Shown here piece by piece: positions 35,059-44,394 of a stretch of 64,000 bases of DNA (position 1 is the first letter of the stretch; the number at the start of each line of letters is the position of its first letter). The position numbers and the translations under genes were made by a program. Under the pieces are notes generated by a model. That model was not told the DNA's origin. It was given only the letters and a program-made list of their open reading frames with translations, and ran no database searches. The stretch is from Chitinophagales bacterium (GTDB taxonomy: Bacteria; Bacteroidota; Bacteroidia; Chitinophagales; Chitinophagaceae): positions 2,790,001-2,854,000 of the forward strand of contig JAFLBJ010000001.1 in the NCBI GenBank assembly GCA_017303415.1, in the 5' to 3' direction.

Positions 35059-36117
35059 TTACAAACCCCGGGGCTTTACAATTTCCCGGAAAATCCTCCT
35101 TTTCCTGACAAAATATTGCCAAACCAGGTTGCCGGGATAGACCCCCTCGGGTACCCCCCCTTTATGCTGGGGAAAAACACTGGCTCCCTGCTGAAGAATA
35201 ACCCACTTAACAAAGGCTAAATGTGCCCGTATGACCGCCTTGAAATACCCCCCCTGCCCGGCTAATAAACCCTTCCAGGCAGAAACGCCATCCAGGGCCA
35301 TCCGAAAGGGCAGTTTCCACCATTTTACTGTCCAGGGCCAGTTCTTATATAACATGATCAGGTTATTCCTGAAATTCAAGTAGGTCTTGAGGGTATTGCC
35401 ATGTGGAAGGGTTCCGCCGCCAACATGATAAACCACCGATTCGGGACAGGAATAGATTCGATACCCTGCCAGGTGCATACGCCAGCAAAGGTCGATCTCC
35501 TCCTGGTGGGCAAAAAAGAATTCATCAAACCCCTTCATTTCATGGTAAACAGAAGCTCTGACAAACATAGCGGCGCCACTGGCCCAAAAAATGGGAGCTG
35601 CCTGATCATATTGTCCCTGATCCTCTTCCAATGTGTCAAATATCCGTCCCCGGGCAAAAGGGTACCCATATCCATCAATCCAGCCACCTGCCGCGCCCGC
35701 ATATTCAAATAGCTTCTTATCATGGTAGGCTTTGAGTTTGGGTTGACAGGCAGCGATACCCGGATCTGATTCCAGTAAACGAATAACCGGTTGAATCCAC
35801 CCCGGACTTACCTCCACATCCGAATTCAGCAACACATAATAATCAGCATCCACCAGCGCGAGGGCATCATTGTACCCTTTAGCGAACCCTCCATTTTTCT
35901 TAAACCGGATGAGGCGGAGAGACGGGAATTGCTGATCCAGAAAAGCGATCGAATCATCGGTGGATGCATTGTCCGCTATCACCACCTCGGCGATCCCTTC
36001 TGCAGAGCTGACGACAGCAGGAAGAAACTGTTCCATGAATTTCCTTCCATTGAAATTCAGGATGACGATCGCGACCTTGGGTTGTAATGGATTCAACGGG
36101 TAAAATAATTTGATCAA
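35059..36117 (-). CDS. family 2 glycosyltransferase
   Basis: A 352-residue GT-A-fold enzyme of the rhamnosyltransferase-like GT2 type. KVAIVILNFNGRKFMEQFLP opens the fold, ADNASTDDS and KNGGFAKGYNDAL follow, the DxD-like metal motif is LLNSDVEV, and the acceptor loop is FFAHQEEIDLCWRMHLAGY. It transfers a sugar from a nucleotide donor to a cell-surface glycan acceptor; donor and acceptor are not determined. The start is a TTG at 36117; another TTG lies seven codons in, and no ATG occurs before the conserved core. Confidence 0.9.
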   Translation of the reverse strand: MIKLFYPLNPLQPKVAIVILNFNGRKFMEQFLPAVVSSAEGIAEVVIADNASTDDSIAFLDQQFPSLRLIRFKKNGGFAKGYNDALALVDADYYVLLNSDVEVSPGWIQPVIRLLESDPGIAACQPKLKAYHDKKLFEYAGAAGGWIDGYGYPFARGRIFDTLEEDQGQYDQAAPIFWASGAAMFVRASVYHEMKGFDEFFFAHQEEIDLCWRMHLAGYRIYSCPESVVYHVGGGTLPHGNTLKTYLNFRNNLIMLYKNWPWTVKWWKLPFRMALDGVSAWKGLLAGQGGYFKAVIRAHLAFVKWVILQQGASVFPQHKGGVPEGVYPGNLVWQYFVRKRRIFREIVKPRGL

Positions 36118-36145
36118 AAATAACTATCCTTCCTAAATTCGAAAT

Positions 36146-37309
36146 ATGTTTCAGACATTTTGGAATTGGAGGACCCTGCTGGCTTTGGTAGCCATGATCA
36201 TCGTAACGGGTACCATTTTTTATTCCAAATACCTGAGTGAAAAGATCGATCGTGAGGAAAAGGTCAAAGTGACCGCATTCGCGGAATCACTTAAAATAAA
36301 AGCTTTGTCCAACGATGAAAATGTGATCCGGTTTACCAACCAAATTGCGGTAGATAATACCGAGATTCCGATCATTGAAACAGATGAAAAGGATAACCCT
36401 TCCGGAATTTACGCCAATCTTGACTCCCTGAAAGTAGCCAATGATACCCAGTATCTGCGAAAAATGGTGGCGGAGTTCAAGTCCATTCACGATCCGGTAC
36501 GGGTAGAGATCACTAATGAGCCTGTTACGTACAATAAATATTACTACGGAAACACGCGATTGCAACAGGAAGTACGGTATTATCCCTTGGTTCAGCTCCT
36601 GATCGTAGCCTTGTTTATTCTGGTGACCATTCTAGCCTTGCGCAGTAGTTACCGTTCTTCGCAAAACCAGGTTTGGGCTGGCATGGCCAAGGAAACGGCC
36701 CACCAACTGGGTACGCCGGTTTCCTCTCTGGAGGGTTGGGTGGAAATGATGAAACAGGACCCTAACAACGAAAAGATCGTCTCCGAACTGGAAAAGGATG
36801 TCAATCGCCTTCGCCTTGTTTCCGACCGTTTTGGCAAGATCGGCAGCATCCCCCACCTGGAAGAAAGGGATATTATAGGCCAGGTACGGGAAATGATGGA
36901 ATACATGAAAAAACGGGCTGCCGGGAAGGTTCAATTTTCGCTCAACACCCATGGCGAGAGCAGGTTGATAGCCCCCATTTCAGGCCCGCTGTTCGATTGG
37001 GTGATCGAAAACCTGCTCAAAAATGCCCTGGATGCATTGGAAGGAAAAGGCGCCATTCATGTAGATATTCATAAACACCATCAGGATATCCAGATCGATG
37101 TCAGCGATACGGGTAAAGGGATAAGCAAACAGCATGTTGCCCGTATCTTCAAACCCGGTTTCACCACCAAGAAACGCGGGTGGGGACTGGGGCTCAGTCT
37201 TTCCAAACGGATCATGGAACAATACCATAAGGGTGAGATCTTTGTAAAAAGCTCTGAACCCGGAAAAGGAACTACGTTCAGAATTGTTTTGAAAGCCGCA
37301 AATCCTTAA
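36146..37309 (+). CDS. sensor histidine kinase
   Basis: A 387-residue two-span membrane kinase: helix at residues 9-27, an extracytoplasmic sensor segment of about 120 residues, a second helix near 150-170, then a dimerisation helix with His in KETAHQLGTPVSSLEGWVE and an ATPase domain (ENLLKNALDAL, VSDTGKGIS, KRGWGLGLSLSKRIME). AHQLGTP is the H-box form typical of Bacteroidota kinases. No partner regulator gene is adjacent. It is divergent from the glycosyltransferase, 28 bp away. Confidence 0.9.
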   Translation: MFQTFWNWRTLLALVAMIIVTGTIFYSKYLSEKIDREEKVKVTAFAESLKIKALSNDENVIRFTNQIAVDNTEIPIIETDEKDNPSGIYANLDSLKVANDTQYLRKMVAEFKSIHDPVRVEITNEPVTYNKYYYGNTRLQQEVRYYPLVQLLIVALFILVTILALRSSYRSSQNQVWAGMAKETAHQLGTPVSSLEGWVEMMKQDPNNEKIVSELEKDVNRLRLVSDRFGKIGSIPHLEERDIIGQVREMMEYMKKRAAGKVQFSLNTHGESRLIAPISGPLFDWVIENLLKNALDALEGKGAIHVDIHKHHQDIQIDVSDTGKGISKQHVARIFKPGFTTKKRGWGLGLSLSKRIMEQYHKGEIFVKSSEPGKGTTFRIVLKAANP

Positions 37310-37345
37310 TTTTGCCGTCCCTTAACCTGAAAGGGTTGAATTGGG

Positions 37346-37429
37346 GCCCGGGTGGCGAAATTGGTAGACGCACCACCTTGAGGTGGTGGCGCTGGAAACG
37401 GCGTGCTGGTTCGAATCCAGTCTCGGGCA
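37346..37429 (+). tRNA. tRNA-Leu(GAG)
   Basis: Class II tRNA: acceptor GCCCGGG / CTCGGGC (one G-T pair), discriminator A, anticodon stem CCACC / GGTGG with loop TTGAGGT giving GAG, variable arm and T arm CTGGTTCGAATCCAG. It starts 36 bp after the kinase stop. CCA not encoded. Confidence 0.95.
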
Positions 37430-37431
37430 CA

Positions 37432-37462
37432 AAAAAACCTTCAGCAAAACTGAAGGTTTTTT
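37432..37462. terminator. bidirectional terminator
   Basis: AACCTTCAG / CTGAAGGTT with loop CAAAA, flanked by A6 on the left and T6 on the right, so it can stop both the plus-strand tRNA-Leu and the minus-strand mannan operon, which ends four bases away. Confidence 0.9.
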
Positions 37463-37465
37463 CAT

Positions 37466-38413
37466 TTAATATTTCTGTAGGTACTGCCTTACTACCTTCC
37501 CCCATTTTTTTATCACCTCATCATTCCATTTTCCATTTGAATTTGCAGCAGGCAAAAGCACTGAGCATGTCTCATTCTTATCGGATACGGACCAGGCTAC
37601 CCAACTTATTCCTCTTTCATCCATCCAACGGACATACGCATCCCATTCCACTTCATCAAGGGGGCCATCCCCTGTAGCTTCCATACCGGCACATTCGGAA
37701 ACAAAAATGGGAAGCCCGGCTTTAATGGCTTCATCTGTACGATCACGCAACCACTTCTTATGTGTACCTGCATAAAAGTGCATGGTGTACATCAGATTTT
37801 CATATCCTTTGATGGGATCGGCTGCGGGCAACAGGATGTCCTGGTCCCACTTAGGGGAACCTACTAAAATGATATTATCCGGGTCATGCTTTCTTATCGC
37901 CGCGATCACTTTTTCTGAATACGCTTTCACCTCAGGCCAGGTTTCATAATCAGGTTCATTGAAAATTTCCCAAATGACATGGGGATTGTTCCCATAGTCT
38001 GAGGCTAATCTGGAAAAAAAATCAACAGCCTCTTTCTCGTGAATATTGTGGTCATGCCAATCCACTATCACATATACATTCTCCCGGATACAGGCTTCGA
38101 TCACCCGACGCATCAGCTTTTCTGAATAACCAGGGGATTTGAGATAACCACTGTCATTGAGTTGTATACCCATAGAAGCACGCACGACCGTGCTTTTCCA
38201 TTGGGTGACCAATTCATGTACGGCATTCTTATTGTAAAAACGAGGCCAGAGATTGTGCCAGCCAAAACTCATTCCATGCAATACAACAGGCGCCCCCTTT
38301 TCATCAACAAGCTGTGTTCCTTTTACCGATAATGCTCCATGTTCCTTAACAGGCTGTCCAAAAACGGACAGAAAAAGAACGGCAGACAAGAAGGTCAAAA
38401 GTGCTTTTCGCAT
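37466..38413 (-). CDS. GH5 endo-glycanase, cellulase-like
   Basis: A 315-residue secreted enzyme (signal peptide TFLSAVLFLSVFGQ). The clan-A barrel has VVRASMGIQ, VIVDWHDHN, acid/base E153 in WEIFNEPDYETW, MHFYAGTHK, nucleophile E240 in VSECAG and WVAWSVSDK. The DWH and FNEP forms resemble GH5 subfamily 2 endo-beta-1,4-glucanases rather than the mannanase type at 51605. It is the last gene of the mannan locus, so it probably cuts the glucose-containing stretches of glucomannan; a cellulase proper is the alternative. Confidence 0.88.
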   Translation of the reverse strand: MRKALLTFLSAVLFLSVFGQPVKEHGALSVKGTQLVDEKGAPVVLHGMSFGWHNLWPRFYNKNAVHELVTQWKSTVVRASMGIQLNDSGYLKSPGYSEKLMRRVIEACIRENVYVIVDWHDHNIHEKEAVDFFSRLASDYGNNPHVIWEIFNEPDYETWPEVKAYSEKVIAAIRKHDPDNIILVGSPKWDQDILLPAADPIKGYENLMYTMHFYAGTHKKWLRDRTDEAIKAGLPIFVSECAGMEATGDGPLDEVEWDAYVRWMDERGISWVAWSVSDKNETCSVLLPAANSNGKWNDEVIKKWGKVVRQYLQKY

Positions 38414-38419
38414 GATCGA

Positions 38420-40417
38420 TTAATTTAAGGGTGTTAGTTTAATCGCAAATCCTCCACCGGGGGCCAGGTGAAAGGTATATTTCCCGGGTGTGATCGTCCT
38501 TTCTTCGCGAATAAAATCTGTCGCATCGCGGGTGGCATTTATTCCATCCCTAAAAATCAATGCCTGGTATTTTCCGGAAGGAAGAAAAGAAAGATCCAAT
38601 ACCAGGTCTCTTTCTGTCCAGTTACCCAATGCACCAACATACCAATCCTGTCCTTTTCTTCTGGCCATCACCACATATTCTCCAAATTTCCCATCGAGGG
38701 CATTGGTCTCATCAAAAAAAGTAGGCACTGCCGCGATAAAATCTGTACAGGCCTGCTCTTTGGAATAAATAGTGGGATTGTCGGATAACATCTGCAACGG
38801 TGCTTCGTAAACAATATACATGGCCATTTGGTTACAGCGGGTACCCAGGCTCTGGGGAAGGGAATTGCTCGGAACAGCATTTTTCCTCGTGCGGTTTCTA
38901 AATGCACCGGGGGTATAATCCATCGGGCCTGCCATCATACGAAGAAAAGGAAGCCGTACTGCATGTTCAGGCACCCGGTCATCGGCACTCCACTTCATGT
39001 ATTCCATTCCCCGTACTCCTTCAAAATTGACCACATTGGGCCAGGTGCGTTGTAAACCTTGCGGGGCAAACATGCCATGAAAATCGAGCATTAGTTTGTT
39101 GCTGGCGGCTACAGAAGCGATCTCGTAGCAGGACCTGATGGCTTTCTGGTCATTGCGGTCGATAAAATCAACCTTAAAACCTTTTACACCCATCGCGGCG
39201 AATTCCGCGCAATACTTTTCAAGGTCACGTGTAATGGCATACCAGGTAGACCAAAGTATGATGCCCACATTTTTACTTTTGGCATGCGCAATGATCGCCT
39301 GAAGGTCGATTGATGCATTTCGTTTTGTAAGGTCCCAATCATCACTCCACCCTTCATCCAATATCACGTATTCAAGTCCGTTTTTCGACGCGAAATCGAT
39401 ATAATGTTTGTATGTTTCCGTATTGATACCGGCCTTAAAATCAACCCCTGTTATATTCCAGTCATTCCACCAGTCCCAGGCTACTTTACCAGGTATTATC
39501 CAGGTGGGGTCCGTGATCTTGGAAGGTTCTGATAATTGTTGAACCAGGTCATTATTCAGCAGTTCAGCATCCCTGTCACTGATGGCAATGACCCGCCAGG
39601 GAAAGGATCGGGTTCCACTGGTTTTGGAAATATATTTCTCCCGGGCAGTCACTGCATAATTGATCCAGTACTTTGCTCCGGCTTCCTCCCTGGCTGGATA
39701 AGGTGCAAACACGCCTTTAAGGGCATCGGGTCCTGTTCCATCTTTCTGTATAAACATAGCCGGGTAATCCTGAACATCAGCTTCAAGCAAAACAGCTTTG
39801 AGGGAATCATTCACCACCACCATCATGGGAAGATAACCCAATGTATCACTCGGAATAGCGGACACCGGCAGCCGGGTATAGAATTCCTCAAAGGCACAAG
39901 AGTACCTTTCACCCTGTCGTATATCCGACGTAAATGGGATAAACATCGTTTTATCTCCGTCAAAATTAAAACTTACATTTTCCTGCATCACGACCTGCTC
40001 ACCTGGCTTCCTGGTAACAAAGCGATAAGCTACCCCGTTGTCATAGGCCCGAAAAATAATACTATGGTCCCCTTTGCAAAACAATTCCATTTCATTGAAT
40101 TGGTTCACCACAATAGATTTCTTGTAGGCAACAGTCCGGATGGTATCTGTTACCGATCTGTATTTAACCTTGACCACCGGCGCGGTACCAGGGTAAATAT
40201 CCCAACCCTGTCCTTCCAGGGAAAGGGGGGACGGCTTGAGGATCCTTACCCCATCATGGGTTACAGACCATTTAATGCCCCCGTCAAATACAACCTGGAT
40301 CTGGTTCCCCTTATCAGGCGAACTCAATTGCCATGTCTTTTGCTTTTGTGCCTGTACCCCGGTCAGGGTTAACAAAAAAAAGGTGCTGAGTACAGCACGG
40401 AATAATATTCTTTTCAT
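38420..40417 (-). CDS. GH97 glycosidase, probable retaining alpha-galactosidase
   Basis: A 665-residue exported enzyme (signal peptide ending TGVQAQ) with the GH97 order: N-terminal beta-sandwich, TIM barrel (VILDEGWSDDWDLTK, GFKVDFIDRNDQ, NFEGVRGMEYMKW) and C-terminal beta domain. GH97 contains inverting alpha-glucosidases and retaining alpha-galactosidases; the latter have an Asp nucleophile at the end of strand 4, present here as D417, with acid/base Glu E472 in GMEY. This points to alpha-galactosidase activity on galactoglucomannan side chains, in keeping with the neighbouring mannanases. It begins 2 bp after the CE2 gene. Confidence 0.85.
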   Translation of the reverse strand: MKRILFRAVLSTFFLLTLTGVQAQKQKTWQLSSPDKGNQIQVVFDGGIKWSVTHDGVRILKPSPLSLEGQGWDIYPGTAPVVKVKYRSVTDTIRTVAYKKSIVVNQFNEMELFCKGDHSIIFRAYDNGVAYRFVTRKPGEQVVMQENVSFNFDGDKTMFIPFTSDIRQGERYSCAFEEFYTRLPVSAIPSDTLGYLPMMVVVNDSLKAVLLEADVQDYPAMFIQKDGTGPDALKGVFAPYPAREEAGAKYWINYAVTAREKYISKTSGTRSFPWRVIAISDRDAELLNNDLVQQLSEPSKITDPTWIIPGKVAWDWWNDWNITGVDFKAGINTETYKHYIDFASKNGLEYVILDEGWSDDWDLTKRNASIDLQAIIAHAKSKNVGIILWSTWYAITRDLEKYCAEFAAMGVKGFKVDFIDRNDQKAIRSCYEIASVAASNKLMLDFHGMFAPQGLQRTWPNVVNFEGVRGMEYMKWSADDRVPEHAVRLPFLRMMAGPMDYTPGAFRNRTRKNAVPSNSLPQSLGTRCNQMAMYIVYEAPLQMLSDNPTIYSKEQACTDFIAAVPTFFDETNALDGKFGEYVVMARRKGQDWYVGALGNWTERDLVLDLSFLPSGKYQALIFRDGINATRDATDFIREERTITPGKYTFHLAPGGGFAIKLTPLN

Positions 40418-40418
40418 C

Positions 40419-41501
40419 CTATTTCCATTTCATGAATGATTGAATGACAGGTACCAGCTCCGCGGCGATCTGCGCATGTTCATCGACGGAGGGGTGGTAG
40501 TCACATCCGCCAATGTAGGACTTCTCAAAAATATGAAACCTGATTTTCCTCTCCCCCTCCCCTGTTTGTTGTTCCACCACAGCCTTTAAACTTGACCGGT
40601 GGAATTCGCGGAGCCTTGTGTCCGCCATGGGACTGCTGAGTAATAATATCTTCGCTCTGGGATAATATCCCCGTATCCGTTTTACAAACAGGATATAATT
40701 GCTCACAAAGCGGGCAGAATCCTGAATGCCATCATTTTGCCCCAAACAAATCGTAACCAGGTCAGGTTGATAACGACTAAAATTCCATTGAATCGTATCA
40801 TTGCGCATACTCACCTTATCATACACCTGCGGCATGAGAATCTCCATATTGCAACAACTCCTTATCAACCCGATTCCGGAAACCGAAGAAAGGTGAACAT
40901 TGGCGTTCATTTTACGGGACATCACCGCACCATAACTCATCCAGGCATTGTGCTGGTCCTGCCATTTTCCTTTCCCACACGGCATACCCGAGAGATCAGC
41001 GCTGGCCCCGCAGGTAATGGAGTTTCCGATACATTCGATCTTTCGCTTGGGGGATTTAGTGGGTTTTACCAACCGCGCGCAACGGACCCCGGCAAATTCA
41101 AGGTAGCCGATATTGGCCTCTGTATTCTTACAAAGTATGACCGTGTGTACGTCTACATCCATTAGCCACTCCTTCACAGAAATAGTGTCTCTTTTCCCTT
41201 TAGTTTGCATCCTGATCTCGCGCCCATCCACCACCAACTCGAGGTAATTCTGGTTAGTTCCCCACAATTGTTCATCCTGCAGATAGATCAGGGCATCCTC
41301 CCCTATGAATCGAAACGAGACGGTAACACCGGGTTGCCAGAACCTGGGTAATTGGGGGTTGGTAAAATCAATTCGACCCATATACCGGATACGCGGGTCA
41401 TCAGGTGCATAGTAGTTCAGGTCGGAGGCGAAAGTCTTTGCGCATAGGCCACTGACCAAAAGCAAAAATAAAATCCGTTGTAATGGAGCAGTCGTTTTCA
41501 T
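40419..41501 (-). CDS. CE2-like SGNH acetyl esterase
   Basis: A 360-residue secreted protein (signal peptide LLLVSGLCAKTFAS). An N-terminal beta-sandwich (residues about 25-145, RIDFTNPQLPRFWQPGVTVS) precedes an SGNH hydrolase domain: block I IGNSITCGA with the Ser, GIG, block III GQNDG, and block V DYHPS with the His. This two-domain build is carbohydrate esterase family 2, whose members remove acetyl groups from 6-OH positions of mannan, glucomannan or xylan. It lies between GH31 and GH97, and softwood-type mannans are acetylated, so it likely deacetylates oligosaccharides here. Confidence 0.85.
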   Translation of the reverse strand: MKTTAPLQRILFLLLVSGLCAKTFASDLNYYAPDDPRIRYMGRIDFTNPQLPRFWQPGVTVSFRFIGEDALIYLQDEQLWGTNQNYLELVVDGREIRMQTKGKRDTISVKEWLMDVDVHTVILCKNTEANIGYLEFAGVRCARLVKPTKSPKRKIECIGNSITCGASADLSGMPCGKGKWQDQHNAWMSYGAVMSRKMNANVHLSSVSGIGLIRSCCNMEILMPQVYDKVSMRNDTIQWNFSRYQPDLVTICLGQNDGIQDSARFVSNYILFVKRIRGYYPRAKILLLSSPMADTRLREFHRSSLKAVVEQQTGEGERKIRFHIFEKSYIGGCDYHPSVDEHAQIAAELVPVIQSFMKWK

Positions 41502-41511
41502 GATCCGTTCC

Positions 41512-44370
41512 TCATTTTAATTTGACCACTATTTTCTTTCCATTATAGCTGATCTTTTTACCTGGCGTACCTGCCAGGTCAAAACCTGCCGGTTTCTGCG
41601 GGCTTATCAATTTTATATAGAAAACACGGTTCCTGAGCATACCTTCAAATTCTCCTGACCGGTCACCAATGGTCAGTGTTTTGGTCGCCTGATCGAAGGT
41701 GAATACTATTTGTGCGAATTTGCCTTTTTCATAATTGTAGTTCACCCCTTCATCTTCATAAAGTGTAAAGGAGGCATCTTTCCCACTATACACATAAAGC
41801 GTCAGCGGGTCGGCGGGTTTCTCATCCGTATACTGCAGGGAAGGCCCGGCAGGGATTATCGATCCTTCTTTTACAAATACAGGCAACTGATGGTAGGGCG
41901 CCTCTGCCTGAATGGTTTGTGCTCCTGCATAAAATCTTCCACTATAAAAATCATACCATCCCTGTCCGCCAGGCAGGTAAACAGATCGAGATACCGCTTT
42001 GTATTGATAAATGGGATTGATCAACAAGGAAGGCCCGCACATGAATTGGTCGGATACGGACAAGGCGGCCCTGTCAACACTAAAATCCATGTTCAACCCA
42101 CGGAGAATGGTATAATCCTTATGATAGGCCCATCCGGCAAGCGAATAGTAGTAAGGGAGTAAACGATAACGAAGTTGGTTATAATACAACATGCTTTGGT
42201 AGGACTGATGCCCTTCGGGAGCGATGTTAAAAGGCTCGCGTAACGGAAATTGTCCGTGAGAGCGGAACAGAGGAAGGAAACTTCCCCATTGATACCACCT
42301 TGTTTGCAGTTCACGCCACTCTTCTTCATCCCCTTTATCCATCGGTACTTTATTGTACCGGGTCTCTGTAGCAAAACCACCGATATCCAGGGTCCAGTAA
42401 GGTAATCCCGACATGGAATAATTAAGGCCTGCAATGATCTGGGTACGCATATCTTCCCAACGTGCGCCGATATCACCACTCCAGATGCTGGCGGCATAGC
42501 GTTGTGAACCGGCAAATGCCGAGCGGGTTAGCAGGAAAACACGTTTGCTGCTGTCACTTCCCCGTTGTCCTTCATATATACCTCTTGCATTCATCAGCGG
42601 GTAGGCATTCATGAATTCGGCTGCTGTTCCCGATGCAAGTGGCTGCATCTGTTGTTTTCTTTTCTCAGGAGAAACATTGGATAAAATATCAGGTTCACTG
42701 GCATCCATCCACCAGGCATCCACATTCTTACTAAACAGATTCTTTTCTAATAATGACCAAAAGCCTTTCCGGGCATTTTCATTAAATACATCGTAGAAGG
42801 TGGAAATATAACCCGGGCCAACCCAGTCTTTCTGGCGGTCGGCTATGTTGCGTGTATAGAGCCATCCATTTTTCATAAAGGCCTCGTAATTGGGAATGCC
42901 TTCATAGAACTTAGGCCATACAGAGATCATAAACCGTGCATGGTATTTATTATGCAGGGTGGCGATCATGCTGTCCGGTTGTGGAAAACGTGCTGGGTCA
43001 AATGACTGGCTGCCCCACTCATTTTCCTTCCAATAAAACCAGTCCTGTACTATATTGTCAATGGGGAAACGCCGCTTTCTGAATTCGGCCACGGTATTCA
43101 GTACCTCATCCTGCGACTTATACCGTTCCCGACTTTGCCAGTAACCCATCGCCCACCGAGGAACAATGGGTGCCTTACCGGTCAGGTTACGGTATCCTTT
43201 GATCACCGCATCTGCATTGGCACCCTGGACAAAGTAATAATCAATTTGCTTTGCTGCTGTGGATAAAAAGGCAAACGTATGGAGCGCTTCGTCCACCGCC
43301 GGTGGGAGGAATTGGGCCGAGAGATAGGATTCACCTCCGTCTGGTATCCATTCCAGGCGGATATCATACTTCCTCCCCTTTTCCATAACCAGGTCAAACA
43401 GCGCTGTGCCCGGGTTCCAGGCCTGACGCCATTTATCAAAGGTCAATTTCTCATTAACATATGCTTTGAAATATCCGCCATAGGTAAACCGGAATTGATA
43501 GTTACCGGATTGTCCGGCGGACATTTTTCCTTCCCAAACGATCTTTCCTGTTGCAGGCTTGAATTCCTTTGGCATTTTTTGAAGCAGGTCATTGATATAA
43601 GGATAATCGATCTCCGATTCTGCTTTTTCAAAAAGCAATTGCCCCCGTACATTCTTATCGTTATAATAAGAGGCGGTCAACCATCCGGGTTCCCCATATT
43701 TACTTTCGAGCTGAAGGGCTGAAAGCGGTCGAAGGGGACGCACATCACCGGCTTCCCCATACGAATAATTATCCCAGAGAAGGCCATAATTCTTGCTGGA
43801 TAAAAGAAAGGGTACAGCGACCTCTGTATTATTTTGAAAAAAAATTGTTTTTCTTCCCTTGTAATTCCAGACATCATCCTGGTGTTGTCCCAGGCCAAAA
43901 TAATATTCATTGGGGTCGGAAGAAAAATACTGAGTCAATTTATACAAGGGCTTTCCTTCTTCCATTACAGGAACGGCTATCCGGCCCTGGTTTCTTTTTT
44001 CCGCAAGGATTGTTTCACCCGCCAGGTTCTGAAAGGTGACCGCTCCCGATGCCAGTTGAACCAATACCCGAAGCTGTTTTCCGATAAGTTCTACCTGGTT
44101 ATCGGATTTGACCACTTGAAATTCTGTGTTTAGGGGAGACAGGGTAACCACTTCGCTTTGCGCTGTTGCTAAAACCACTCCGGGTGCTGCTGTTACGCGT
44201 ACGATCTGGTCATTCACCCATTGTACACGCACGATACCAATACTGCCCGACAAGGACTGATCCGGATAAACGATCACTCCATCAGATGTAGCTGTGTATC
44301 TGGGCGTCTGGCCCCAGGCTCCTGTCAGGGTAAACAGACAAAAGGCCATCCCCCAAAAAAATCTCTTCAT
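41512..44370 (-). CDS. GH31 alpha-xylosidase-like enzyme with PA14 insertion
   Basis: A 952-residue exported glycosidase (signal peptide GMAFCLFTLTGAWGQ). After the N-terminal beta domain a PA14 module is inserted near residues 225-365 (WEGKMSAGQSGNYQFRFTYG, KYDIRLEWIPDGG), as in characterised xyloglucan alpha-xylosidases. The barrel carries the nucleophile D556 in WWMDASEPD, GLPYWTLDIGGF and RSHGQFPLREPF. Distal beta domains close it. Alpha-xylosidase is the best call; alpha-glucosidase is possible. Its presence suggests the locus also handles xyloglucan fragments. Confidence 0.88.
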   Translation of the reverse strand: MKRFFWGMAFCLFTLTGAWGQTPRYTATSDGVIVYPDQSLSGSIGIVRVQWVNDQIVRVTAAPGVVLATAQSEVVTLSPLNTEFQVVKSDNQVELIGKQLRVLVQLASGAVTFQNLAGETILAEKRNQGRIAVPVMEEGKPLYKLTQYFSSDPNEYYFGLGQHQDDVWNYKGRKTIFFQNNTEVAVPFLLSSKNYGLLWDNYSYGEAGDVRPLRPLSALQLESKYGEPGWLTASYYNDKNVRGQLLFEKAESEIDYPYINDLLQKMPKEFKPATGKIVWEGKMSAGQSGNYQFRFTYGGYFKAYVNEKLTFDKWRQAWNPGTALFDLVMEKGRKYDIRLEWIPDGGESYLSAQFLPPAVDEALHTFAFLSTAAKQIDYYFVQGANADAVIKGYRNLTGKAPIVPRWAMGYWQSRERYKSQDEVLNTVAEFRKRRFPIDNIVQDWFYWKENEWGSQSFDPARFPQPDSMIATLHNKYHARFMISVWPKFYEGIPNYEAFMKNGWLYTRNIADRQKDWVGPGYISTFYDVFNENARKGFWSLLEKNLFSKNVDAWWMDASEPDILSNVSPEKRKQQMQPLASGTAAEFMNAYPLMNARGIYEGQRGSDSSKRVFLLTRSAFAGSQRYAASIWSGDIGARWEDMRTQIIAGLNYSMSGLPYWTLDIGGFATETRYNKVPMDKGDEEEWRELQTRWYQWGSFLPLFRSHGQFPLREPFNIAPEGHQSYQSMLYYNQLRYRLLPYYYSLAGWAYHKDYTILRGLNMDFSVDRAALSVSDQFMCGPSLLINPIYQYKAVSRSVYLPGGQGWYDFYSGRFYAGAQTIQAEAPYHQLPVFVKEGSIIPAGPSLQYTDEKPADPLTLYVYSGKDASFTLYEDEGVNYNYEKGKFAQIVFTFDQATKTLTIGDRSGEFEGMLRNRVFYIKLISPQKPAGFDLAGTPGKKISYNGKKIVVKLK

Positions 44371-44394
44371 ATTGCTTGCTTTGAAAGGTTATGA

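Noticed and set aside
37346-37429. tRNA-Ser(TGA) instead of tRNA-Leu
   Set aside because: TGA results only if the anticodon stem is shifted by one base; CCACC/GGTGG pairing gives loop TTGAGGT and anticodon GAG.
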